A stretch of 14,861 nucleotides of DNA from NCBI GenBank assembly GCA_026987995.1, contig JALSMC010000180.1, forward strand, positions 1 to 14,861. Direction: 5' to 3'. The stretch is from Sulfurimonas sp. GTDB lineage: Bacteria; Campylobacterota; Campylobacteria; Campylobacterales; Sulfurimonadaceae. The notes under the pieces are model-generated. The model ran no database searches. It was not told the DNA's origin and worked only from the letters and a program-made list of their open reading frames with translations. The position numbers and the translations under genes are program-made. Every line of letters begins with the position of its first letter. The stretch's first letter is position 1. Shown piece after piece: positions 1 through 6,849 of the stretch.

Positions 1-706
1 CGATAGCTCTATATCTATCTTGAGTACCTTTTGGTACTGTAATATCTGCAGGTGTGATTTGAAGTGAGCCTATCGTTGCTGCTGTAATGTTCAACTCTGC
101 ACTATTACTTGTTTTGCCATCATAAACAGCGGTAATCTGTGCTATTCCTATTGCTTTAGCGGTGACAATACCACCTTTTGCTCCTACTGAACTTATAGTA
201 GCTTTTGTTGTGTCACTACTCTTAAATGCTGCAAATAGAGTTAAATCATGCTTAGAATTATCAGAGTATATTCCAACTGCTTTATATTTATACTGCACAC
301 CAACAGGAAGATTGAGCTTCGTTGGAGTGAGTACTATAGAATCTAGTGTGGCATTTGTAACATTAACGATTACTTCATTACTTCTGTTTCCATTGAGTGT
401 TGCTGTAACTATTGTCGTTCCTACAGAGAAGGCTTTTGCATAATTTGCTACAGAAGAGTTAAAGTCACCTACAGTTATATTTGAAGAGTGCCAAGTCACT
501 TCATCAGTCACATCTTTTGCAACTCCATTGAGTTTATCATAAGCAAATGCTCGAAATGCACCCTCTGTTCCTACTGGAACTTCTAAAGCACTAGGTGTTA
601 TTTCAATTCTTATAGTTTTATCAATATACCTAGCATTGTCACTTGTACATCCAACAAAAAGGTAGAGTGATGCGAAAAGAAAAATTATATATTTTAAAGT
701 TTTCAT
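1..706 (-). CDS. Lipoprotein with bacterial Ig-like (BIG_2) repeats, C-terminus cut off by the window edge
   Basis: The frame is open from an ATG at 706-704 to the left edge (235 codons seen). Residues 1-19 are a lipoprotein-type signal: MKTLK, a hydrophobic stretch, then LFVGC with Cys20 as the likely lipidated residue; Phe at -3 makes the lipobox slightly atypical. With no Asp at +2, outer-membrane sorting is likely. Three related Ig-like units follow, at about 32-118, 119-209 and 210 onward. Each opens with a strand like IxITPxxLxVPVGT and ends near GxAxITAxxxG..S, the pattern of BIG_2 domains in surface adhesins and intimin-like proteins. The start overlaps the stop of the upstream OmpA-like gene (TAATG) and has no strong Shine-Dalgarno sequence, so translation is probably coupled. 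Role inferred: cell-surface or extracellular structural or adhesion protein. Total length unknown. Confidence 0.85.
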   Translation of the reverse strand, partial: MKTLKYIIFLFASLYLFVGCTSDNARYIDKTIRIEITPSALEVPVGTEGAFRAFAYDKLNGVAKDVTDEVTWHSSNITVGDFNSSVANYAKAFSVGTTIVTATLNGNRSNEVIVNVTNATLDSIVLTPTKLNLPVGVQYKYKAVGIYSDNSKHDLTLFAAFKSSDTTKATISSVGAKGGIVTAKAIGIAQITAVYDGKTSNSAELNITAATIGSLQITPADITVPKGTQDRYRAI

Positions 707-2019
707 TATCTATCTTTTAATGTTATCATTCTTTTATCTTCTCGATAAAATTCAACAAAAATATTTCTATTTTTTGCACGGTGTTCTTCTGTCAAGTTAT
801 CAAAAAGAGTCTCTTTATCACCCCTGTAATTCACCTGAATTCGGCTTTTATCTATACCTTTGTTTATGAGAAAATTTCTTGTGGCAATTGCTCGTCTTCG
901 GGATACTTCAGTATTGTTTTTACTGCTTCCTTTAGCATCAGCAAATCCTGTAATTCGAACTTTATACTTAGGGTATTGCTGTAAAAACTCTACTGTATTA
1001 AAATTTGGAACCTGTAACATATCTTCAATTTTAAACTTGTTATAGTCATAGTTCAGTGCAAAGTCAAACTTATAAGGAACACAACCACACTCAGTTACTG
1101 GTGCATTCTCTAAAGTGCCAGGACATCTGTCATATAGAGTTATAACTCCATCTCTGTCTCTATCTGTTGCACACCCCTTCTCATCTACTGGTGCTCCTGC
1201 AATAGTCTCCTTACACTCATCATAAAGATTTATAACACCATCAAAATCATCATCTAAACTACAGCCATAACTATCCACATCTGAACCAAGTGGAGTATTT
1301 ATACAGTAGTCTTGTGAGTTAAGTACACCATCTGCATCATCATCACCATCAGTCGATGTCGTCGCACCAAATCTATAGACTAAGCCAAGCATTGCACTCA
1401 TAGAGGATTGGTCTTCTAATGTTGTTAACTTATAATAGCCACCAATAACTGTTTCGATATTGTAGCTATCATATCGTAGTGACAGATCAAGAGCCCAATT
1501 TTTATTAAGATAAAAATCTACACCACCTTCAAGTGTGAGATTAGCACTATATGTGTTCTCATCTAATGCTTCAGCTGTAGAGACAGGGCTTGTTTTTCTA
1601 TTCATATATGCAAGACCAGCACCAAAAGAGAGATAAGGTTCTATCCACTTTTCATCTAAGGTAAAATCATGCCTCAATCCAACACTCGGTATATAAAAAT
1701 TTCTATCTTCATAAATAATTGAAGAAAAATCAATATAGGGCTTTAAAAGTGCATCATTACCATTGTTAAAAACAGCACGAAGTGCAAAGTTGTAGCCACT
1801 TGTGTCCAATTCCTTAATATTGCTAACTCCACCCTTATCATCTGTTCTATTTGTAAAAGCATTTGCATACCCGAGTTTCAACGAAAGGGTATCTACTACA
1901 GGCAAGATTTTTTGCGATTTTTTCCCAAGCTCATCGTAGGGTATTCTTGTTTCATTACTAAAGAGTGAGCTAGATGAAAGTGCACATAATAAACTGAAGG
2001 TGAGAAGTGTTTTTGTCAT
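706..2019 (-). CDS. OmpA-family outer-membrane protein with calcium-type (TSP3-like) linker
   Basis: A 437-residue outer-membrane protein that should tie the outer membrane to peptidoglycan. A signal peptide covers about residues 1-21. Residues 45-217 are alternating strands of an OmpA/opacity-type beta-barrel, closing with GLVYRF. Residues 222-313 hold three Asp-rich units of the form DDDxDGVxxxxDxC (TDGDDDADGV, LDDDFDGV, TDRDRDGV), like thrombospondin type 3 calcium-binding repeats, each carrying cysteines. Residues 316-425 form the OmpA C-terminal domain, with ITGFADAKG (Asp361) and SRRRA (Arg376), the expected diaminopimelate-contacting pair. The ATG at 2019 has an AAGGA Shine-Dalgarno at 2027-2031 and a good promoter at about 2046. 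It is the first gene of a pair with the Ig-like lipoprotein. The family assignment is firm; whether it is a main porin-like protein or a specialised one is not clear. Confidence 0.92.
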   Translation of the reverse strand: MTKTLLTFSLLCALSSSSLFSNETRIPYDELGKKSQKILPVVDTLSLKLGYANAFTNRTDDKGGVSNIKELDTSGYNFALRAVFNNGNDALLKPYIDFSSIIYEDRNFYIPSVGLRHDFTLDEKWIEPYLSFGAGLAYMNRKTSPVSTAEALDENTYSANLTLEGGVDFYLNKNWALDLSLRYDSYNIETVIGGYYKLTTLEDQSSMSAMLGLVYRFGATTSTDGDDDADGVLNSQDYCINTPLGSDVDSYGCSLDDDFDGVINLYDECKETIAGAPVDEKGCATDRDRDGVITLYDRCPGTLENAPVTECGCVPYKFDFALNYDYNKFKIEDMLQVPNFNTVEFLQQYPKYKVRITGFADAKGSSKNNTEVSRRRAIATRNFLINKGIDKSRIQVNYRGDKETLFDNLTEEHRAKNRNIFVEFYREDKRMITLKDR

Positions 2020-2026
2020 AAAATTG

Positions 2027-2043
2027 TCCTTAAAAATTAAGGA
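2027..2043. repeat. Perfect 7-bp dyad over the ompA-like start region and Shine-Dalgarno
   Basis: TCCTTAA (2027-2033) and TTAAGGA (2037-2043) are perfect inverted copies three bases apart. On the minus strand the second arm is the AAGGA Shine-Dalgarno of the OmpA-like gene. The expected transcription start, about 7 bases after the -10 box, falls near 2039, inside the dyad. It may therefore act on DNA as an operator rather than as a full RNA hairpin. The symmetry is seen; the function is unknown. Confidence 0.5.
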
Positions 2044-2045
2044 GT

Positions 2046-2054
2046 ATTATAACA
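2046..2054 (-). promoter_or_regulatory. Extended -10 promoter for the OmpA-like gene
   Basis: The minus strand reads TGTTATAAT: a perfect TATAAT (2046-2051) with the TGn extension. There is no good -35 at 17 bases; a partial TTGATC lies 20 bases upstream. T-rich sequence follows further upstream, as in Campylobacterota sigma-70 promoters. A start near 2039 would give a leader of about 20 bases that just contains the AAGGA ribosome binding site. Confidence 0.75.
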
Positions 2055-2104
2055 TATCACACAGCTAAGTAGATCAAATATTTAATAAAAAAATATAAAG
2101 ATGA

Positions 2105-2114
2105 GGGGGGGGGG
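2105..2114. repeat. Homopolymeric G10 tract (C10 on the minus strand), candidate phase-variable site
   Basis: Ten consecutive Gs stand in an otherwise AT-rich intergenic stretch, between the end of serA and the OmpA-like promoter. The tract is about 54 bases upstream of the -10 box. Poly-G tracts of this length are known slippage (contingency) sites in Campylobacter and Helicobacter. This one is not inside a supported coding frame, so any effect would be on transcription of the envelope gene pair. Confidence 0.8.
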
Positions 2115-2123
2115 AGAAGTAGT

Positions 2124-2149
2124 CTTCAAAGACCTAAAAGCCTTTGAAG
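2124..2149 (-). terminator. Hairpin downstream of serA, possible terminator
   Basis: CTTCAAAG (2124-2131) and CTTTGAAG (2142-2149) form a perfect 8-bp stem with a 10-base loop, starting 10 bases after the serA stop codon. No U-tract follows directly; the minus-strand transcript instead meets C10 and only later a T-rich run. This is an imperfect intrinsic terminator at best, but its position fits the end of the rpsA-serA unit. Confidence 0.45.
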
Positions 2150-2158
2150 GAAGAGGTT

Positions 2159-3757
2159 CTAAACGCGAGCGTAGTTTACAGAAAGGCATGCTTCAAGAGC
2201 CGCTAGTTCTGTAAGTGATTTTTCACATACTGCATTGTCTACTAAGATGACTGCAAGTGCTTCATTTTTGTCATTTCTAGCTAGTGAGAAGTCTGCAATA
2301 TTTACATTGTTACTTGCTAAAACAGAACCGATACTTCCAATAACACCAGGAACATCAGAGTTTTTAAACATAATCATATCGCCACGAAGTGCAACATCAA
2401 TGTCAAAACCATCGATGTTCACTAAACGCTGTACATTATCATCAAAAATAGTAGCAGAAATAGTTGTAGTACCTTCGCTTGTTGTAAGTTTGATAGTAAT
2501 AAGGTTTTTATATACACTTGAATCAACACTAGCTTCAGATTCGATTTTTATGCCTTTCTCTTTTGCAACGAACTCTGCGTTTACATAGTTTATAGTGTCA
2601 CCTGAGTTTTGACTCATAGCTCCAACTGCAACAAAAGTAGAGAGTGATTCAACATACTCAGCTATATCACCGTGACCTGTAACTTTGATACTAATGATTT
2701 GAGACTTACTCATTTGAGACTCTAAGAAACCTATTTTTTGTCCCATTTCTAAGAATGGCTTCACAAAAGAAGGAATAGTTGATTCATCTATTGGTAAGTT
2801 CATTGCATGAGGATAAGCTATACCTTTTGCTGCTTCTATTGCATTGTTAGCGGCCTGTGTACCGATGTTGTACTGAGATTCAAATGTATTTGCACCAAGG
2901 TGAGGAGATACAGTAACATTATCAAGGTCTAAAAGTGGATGGTCAGTAGCAGGCTCTTTGTTAAACACATCTATACCAGCGAAACGAATCTTACCATTTT
3001 GTAAGTACTTCAAAAGTGCATCTTCATCATACAGACCACCACGAGCACAGTTAATAACGACAACACCATCTTTCATTTTAGCAAACTCAGAGTCGTTAAT
3101 CATACCAACAGTCTCTTTGTTCTTAGGTGTATGAATAGTGATAATATCACAAGCTAAAATATCTTCAAAGTTTTTCGTATAAGTCATATCAAGGTCAGTA
3201 ACCTTAGATGGGTTAATATAAGGGTCAAAAGCAACTATGTCCATCTCAAACGCAGCTGCACGTTTAGCTACACGAGAACCAATGTTACCAAAACCGATAA
3301 CACCTAGTTTTTTCCCTTTCATCTCATAACCGTACCATTTTTCACGTTTCCAAATACGTTGGTTTTTAAGATGATCATGAGAGTATGGAAACATTCTCAT
3401 ACATGAGAGCATATGAGTCATAGTAAGCTCAACTGCTGCTATAGTGTTTGCAGTAGGTACATTCATAACAATGATACCTTGTTTAGAACATCCAGGAATA
3501 TCTACATTATCAACACCAACACCAGCACGAACAACAGCTTTAAGGTTTGTTGCATTTGCTAAAAAAAGATCATCAACATCAGTTGAACTTCTTGTTATTG
3601 CTACATCAGCATTTGGAAGAATCTCAGTCTTTAGTTTATCTTTTGGCTCATCTGCTGCCATGATAAAATTAATATTTTCATCATCTTCTAACATTTTGAG
3701 TCCAGCTTCGTGGATATGGTCACATACTACAACTGTATATTTTTTCTTATTTGGCAT
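2159..3757 (-). CDS. serA: D-3-phosphoglycerate dehydrogenase
   Basis: A cytosolic enzyme that oxidises 3-phosphoglycerate to 3-phosphohydroxypyruvate with NAD+, the first step of serine synthesis. At 532 residues it is the long form. Residues 1-100 and 285-315 form the substrate domain. Residues 101-284 form the Rossmann NAD domain, with GFGNIG at 155-160. Catalytic candidates are Arg239 (in CARGG), Glu268 (in NKEP) and His286 (in SPHLGAN). Residues about 325-455 are the extra ASB-type regulatory domain and 463-532 an ACT domain (DVPGVIGSIGSVLA), the usual site of serine feedback. The start directly abuts the stop of the upstream small gene (TAA then ATG) and has an AGAGGA Shine-Dalgarno. 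It is probably the last gene of the rpsA unit, an arrangement also recalled in Campylobacter. Confidence 0.97.
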   Translation of the reverse strand: MPNKKKYTVVVCDHIHEAGLKMLEDDENINFIMAADEPKDKLKTEILPNADVAITRSSTDVDDLFLANATNLKAVVRAGVGVDNVDIPGCSKQGIIVMNVPTANTIAAVELTMTHMLSCMRMFPYSHDHLKNQRIWKREKWYGYEMKGKKLGVIGFGNIGSRVAKRAAAFEMDIVAFDPYINPSKVTDLDMTYTKNFEDILACDIITIHTPKNKETVGMINDSEFAKMKDGVVVINCARGGLYDEDALLKYLQNGKIRFAGIDVFNKEPATDHPLLDLDNVTVSPHLGANTFESQYNIGTQAANNAIEAAKGIAYPHAMNLPIDESTIPSFVKPFLEMGQKIGFLESQMSKSQIISIKVTGHGDIAEYVESLSTFVAVGAMSQNSGDTINYVNAEFVAKEKGIKIESEASVDSSVYKNLITIKLTTSEGTTTISATIFDDNVQRLVNIDGFDIDVALRGDMIMFKNSDVPGVIGSIGSVLASNNVNIADFSLARNDKNEALAVILVDNAVCEKSLTELAALEACLSVNYARV

Positions 3758-4237
3758 TTAGTATTCCTCTTTATATGGCTTTATTATCGCCGAAATTTTA
3801 TAATTTTTTAGTACTTTAACTAAGTTTCGTAATTTATCAACATTTTGTGAATAAATAAATAAATCTATATCTGTTTTATCTTTCTTAAGATAATATTTAA
3901 GTTGATGATTTCTAAGTTCCTCTTTGAGACAAAACAATTGATATGGGTCTAAAAGTTTTGCGGACAACTTATATGTTATAGTTTTAGTTATTTTTTCTTC
4001 TAAGTCAACTTTTACATAGACTTCATTTACTGGATAAAAATAGCCTTTTCTCTCTGACTCTCCAAATTTATCTAACCATATTTTTTTTGGTTTCACTTGT
4101 GCTGGCTTGTCGCCTAAGGATAGAGGTTGTGTCTCTATATAAACTTCATTTGAGTTAATAGAAATGAGAAAAAAGATGATAAAAATAGCTACTCCAACTG
4201 CTATGAGAGGAGTGAGCCATTTTAAAATCTTTTGCAT
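3758..4237 (-). CDS. Small membrane-anchored protein with a possible SPOR-like domain
   Basis: A 159-residue protein of unknown function. Residues about 7-28 form one hydrophobic helix after a short basic start, giving a signal-anchor with the rest in the periplasm. No lipobox or haem motif is seen. Residues 88-155 have the predicted order strand (YKLSAKL), helix (PYQLFCLKEELRNH), strand (LKYYLKK), strand (DIDLFIYS), helix (DKLRNLVKVLKNY), strand (ISAIIKP). That is the topology and length of SPOR domains, which bind denuded peptidoglycan; sequence identity to the family is weak, so this is inference. It lies 10 bases after rpsA with a poor Shine-Dalgarno and abuts serA, so coupled translation is likely. 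C. jejuni has a putative periplasmic protein gene at the same place (recalled as Cj0892c), suggesting a conserved gene. Confidence 0.8.
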   Translation of the reverse strand: MQKILKWLTPLIAVGVAIFIIFFLISINSNEVYIETQPLSLGDKPAQVKPKKIWLDKFGESERKGYFYPVNEVYVKVDLEEKITKTITYKLSAKLLDPYQLFCLKEELRNHQLKYYLKKDKTDIDLFIYSQNVDKLRNLVKVLKNYKISAIIKPYKEEY

Positions 4238-4247
4238 TTACAAATTC

Positions 4248-5903
4248 TTAGTTGAATTTGTCTTTGATTAAGTCACCTAAAGAGTGTGACTCATTATCAT
4301 TAATCTCTTCAAGCATTGCTTGATTTTTAATGTAGTCTAATTTTTTAACAGATAAACGGATACGATCACGTTTAGTATCGATGTTAGCGATTGCAGCTTC
4401 TATCTCTTGACCAGCTTCTAACTCTTCTTTTACAAGTGGAGTTAAATCTTCATCACGGATGAGTGCATCAACACCGTCTTCTAAAGATACAAATACACCA
4501 AAGTCTTTGATGTCACGGATAGTTCCAGTAACAACAGCATTTACTTTATGTGTAAGAGCAAATTTATCAATAGGAGACTCTAAAAGAGTTTTTCTATTTA
4601 AAGATATTTTTTGATCTTGTGCATTGATTTTAGCAATCTTCACTTCAATCTCATCACCAGAAGTTAAAACTTCTTTTGCTTTAGTGTTCTTATCCCAAGA
4701 GATATCTTGGTTATGTAACAGTCCCTCAACACCTGAGATGCGAACAAATGCACCAAAGTCAGCAAGTGAAGTAATAGTTCCAGTAACAATGTCACCTTCA
4801 TTATAGTTCTTTAAAAACTCATCAAATGGTTTTGGTAAAAGCTTCTTAAGTGAAACACGTAACTTATGTGTGTTAGAGTTAATTTCAATAACTTCAACAT
4901 CAATCTCTTCACCAACAGTTAAATAATCATTAGGGTTCTTAACATTTTTGTTCCAAGAAATCTCAGAAATATGTAAGAAACCTTCGATGTCATTTCCAAG
5001 GTCAACAAATACACCATATGCTTCAATGTTTGAAACAGTTACAGTGATAGTATCACCTTCATCTAACTCAGACTCAACTTCAGCCCATGGGTCTGGAAGA
5101 ACAGCTTTAATAGAAAGTGACAGATGACGCTTGTCTTTATCGTAAGAAATAGCCTTAACAGTTACAACATCACCTTCAGCATAAAGCTTAGATGGGTTAA
5201 CTGGACCCTTATAAGAAATCTCGTTGTAATGAACAAGACCATCAACACCACCAACATCTACGAACATTCCGTAAGAAGTGATTTTCTTGATTGTACCTTC
5301 AACAATAACATCTTCTGCCATTAGTTGATCAATGATTTCTTTCTTTTTCTTTCTCTCTTCATTGAAAAGCTTTCTACGAGAAACTATGATTGAGTTCTCA
5401 GCAGCATCAACTTTAACAACTTGAGCTTTAATCTTACGACCAACAACTTCATCAGTGTCTTTAAACGCTGCAAGTGAACGAGGCATGAAAAAAGAAACTG
5501 CATCAGCTTCAACTACATAACCACCACGGTTCTTCTTAGTAATGATACCTTCAATGATAGTGTCTTCAAAATCATCTTTGTGTAGGTCAATAAACTCAAT
5601 AGTTTTCTCTTGCTCTAAAACTTTCTTGTAAGAAATCTTAGGACGTTCATTATAGTAACCCATTTGCATTACTTTAATCTTATCACCACAAGCGAACTTA
5701 AGTTCACCATTTTCATCACGGATTTCGTCAAGGCTTAAAATACCCTCTAACTTATCACCAACACCTACTAATGCTCTGTTGTCTTCTTCTTGAATCTCAA
5801 CAATTTCGCCTTCTACTATACGGCTAGTCTCTTGTTTTTTTTCACTCTCTGCAAACATTGCTGCAAAATTTTCTTCATCTAATAATTCGTTATCGAACGC
5901 CAT
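4248..5903 (-). CDS. rpsA: 30S ribosomal protein S1
   Basis: A 551-residue ribosomal protein that helps the 30S subunit capture and unfold mRNA. Six S1 (OB-fold) repeats are visible at about 28-93, 115-178, 198-265, 283-353, 370-439 and 455-521. Repeats 3-6 carry the clearest RNA-binding signature, such as SYGMFVDVGGVDGLVHYNEIS and EAYGVFVDLG..EGFLHISEISW; repeats 1 and 2 are divergent, as in other S1 proteins, where they bind the ribosome. The acidic N-terminus (FDNELLDEENFAAMF) matches the usual S2-binding start. The ATG has an AGAGGA Shine-Dalgarno, and a TATAAT box lies 33-38 bases upstream. It is followed by the SPOR-like gene and serA. The product is complete and unremarkable. Confidence 0.97.
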   Translation of the reverse strand: MAFDNELLDEENFAAMFAESEKKQETSRIVEGEIVEIQEEDNRALVGVGDKLEGILSLDEIRDENGELKFACGDKIKVMQMGYYNERPKISYKKVLEQEKTIEFIDLHKDDFEDTIIEGIITKKNRGGYVVEADAVSFFMPRSLAAFKDTDEVVGRKIKAQVVKVDAAENSIIVSRRKLFNEERKKKKEIIDQLMAEDVIVEGTIKKITSYGMFVDVGGVDGLVHYNEISYKGPVNPSKLYAEGDVVTVKAISYDKDKRHLSLSIKAVLPDPWAEVESELDEGDTITVTVSNIEAYGVFVDLGNDIEGFLHISEISWNKNVKNPNDYLTVGEEIDVEVIEINSNTHKLRVSLKKLLPKPFDEFLKNYNEGDIVTGTITSLADFGAFVRISGVEGLLHNQDISWDKNTKAKEVLTSGDEIEVKIAKINAQDQKISLNRKTLLESPIDKFALTHKVNAVVTGTIRDIKDFGVFVSLEDGVDALIRDEDLTPLVKEELEAGQEIEAAIANIDTKRDRIRLSVKKLDYIKNQAMLEEINDNESHSLGDLIKDKFN

Positions 5904-5935
5904 TATCTATCCTCTGTTACATAAAAATTGTCGTG

Positions 5936-5941
5936 ATTATA
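5936..5941 (-). promoter_or_regulatory. -10 box of the rpsA promoter
   Basis: The minus strand reads GGGTATAATCACGAC in the 115-base gap between ispH and rpsA. TATAAT is perfect, with no -35 at the usual distance. A start near 5929 gives a leader of about 26 bases holding the AGAGGA site. A second TATAAT (5953-5958) lies 17 bases further upstream and could be an alternative. Confidence 0.65.
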
Positions 5942-6009
5942 CCCAATTTTAGATTATATAGCTATTAATTAAATGAATTTAATATAAGGAAAGAGCAAAG
6001 TGCTGATAA

Positions 6010-6032
6010 AGATTAGTATTACTTACTAATCT
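6010..6032 (-). terminator. AT-rich hairpin spanning the ispH stop, possible weak terminator
   Basis: AGATTAGTA (6010-6018) and TACTAATCT (6024-6032) form a perfect 9-bp stem around a 5-base loop that contains the ispH stop codon. On the minus strand it is followed by TTTATC only. It is weak as an intrinsic terminator because the stem has just two GC pairs, but it separates the phe-aro-isp chain from the rpsA promoter. Confidence 0.3.
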
Positions 6033-6849
6033 CTTCGATATTTTTGATAACATTTTGAATAATCCAGTCTGGTGTAGATGCTCCAGCACTGAGTCCACAG
6101 AATTTTTTGCCTTCAAACCAAGACTTTTCTAATTCAGTTTCATCCTCTATATGATAGCTACTTGCACAATTATCTTTAGCTATACTAAAAAGCTCTTTTG
6201 TATTTGAAGAGTTTTTCCCACCGATTACAATCATCACATCAGCATTTTTAGATATCTTATCTACTGCATCTTGATTTTCAAAAGTTGCATTACAGATAGT
6301 GTTAAAAACTCTTACTTCTTTGTACCTAGGTATAAGGTAAGTAGCTATTGCCATATAGTCTTCAACTTTTCTAGTAGTCTGTGCAACTAAAGCAATCTTT
6401 TCTTTGAGTTTTAGCTTCTTTACATCTTCTACTGAAGTGACTACAAGTGCTCCCTGAGTTGCATAAGACTTTACACCTTTTATCTCAGGGTGACTCTCAT
6501 CTCCAAAGATAACTACATCATAACCCTCTTCACTCATCTCTTGACATATCTCTTGTGGTTTTGTCACATAAGGGCAAGTTGCATCTACTACATCTACACC
6601 TTTGGCCTTGAGTGCCGCAAGTTCATCTTTTACGATTCCATGCGTACGCACTATCGCTTTTTCACCTGACTTAAATGTAGTAAAGTCATCGACGAGACCT
6701 ACTTTAAAATCTGCATCAAGCCGTGCTATCTCTTTGGAGTTATGAATTAGTGGTCCATAAGTAGAAGCATTTGAGTTTTCTTCTGCAATTTTAATCGCAC
6801 GCTTTACACCAAAACAAAAACCATAATTTTCTGCTAGTTCAATTTTCAT
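6019..6849 (-). CDS. ispH: 4-hydroxy-3-methylbut-2-enyl diphosphate reductase
   Basis: The last enzyme of the MEP (non-mevalonate) isoprenoid pathway: it reduces HMBPP to IPP and DMAPP using an iron-sulfur cluster. The 276-residue length is normal for the short bacterial form. The three cluster cysteines are Cys12 (GFCFGV), Cys92 (DATCPYV) and Cys186 (NTICNAT). The substrate-binding and proton-relay residues are present: His36 (LIHN), His70 (RTHG), and His120 with Glu122 (SHPEIKG), as are the QTT at 157-159 and the SAGASTP near the end. Its ATG overlaps the aroA stop by four bases (ATGA), with AAAGG about 10 bases before the start. It is the last gene of the pheS-pheT-aroA-ispH chain, the neighbourhood also known in Campylobacter. 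Confidence 0.97.
   Translation of the reverse strand: MKIELAENYGFCFGVKRAIKIAEENSNASTYGPLIHNSKEIARLDADFKVGLVDDFTTFKSGEKAIVRTHGIVKDELAALKAKGVDVVDATCPYVTKPQEICQEMSEEGYDVVIFGDESHPEIKGVKSYATQGALVVTSVEDVKKLKLKEKIALVAQTTRKVEDYMAIATYLIPRYKEVRVFNTICNATFENQDAVDKISKNADVMIVIGGKNSSNTKELFSIAKDNCASSYHIEDETELEKSWFEGKKFCGLSAGASTPDWIIQNVIKNIEEISK

Noticed and set aside
162..443. Plus-strand frame of 93 codons
   Set aside because: It is antisense to the Ig-repeat lipoprotein, which has a signal sequence and repeat pattern; the plus-strand product has no recognisable features.
2101..2214. Plus-strand 37-codon frame beginning ATG just before the G10 tract
   Set aside because: It runs through the serA downstream hairpin and antisense to the serA 3' end, and has no Shine-Dalgarno; a chance frame is more likely than a phase-variable small gene.
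5968..5983. ATTAAAT-GA-ATTTAAT dyad upstream of the rpsA -10 box, considered as an operator
   Set aside because: It is made only of A/T apart from the centre, so it is likely to arise by chance in this AT-rich DNA, and it matches no operator I know.
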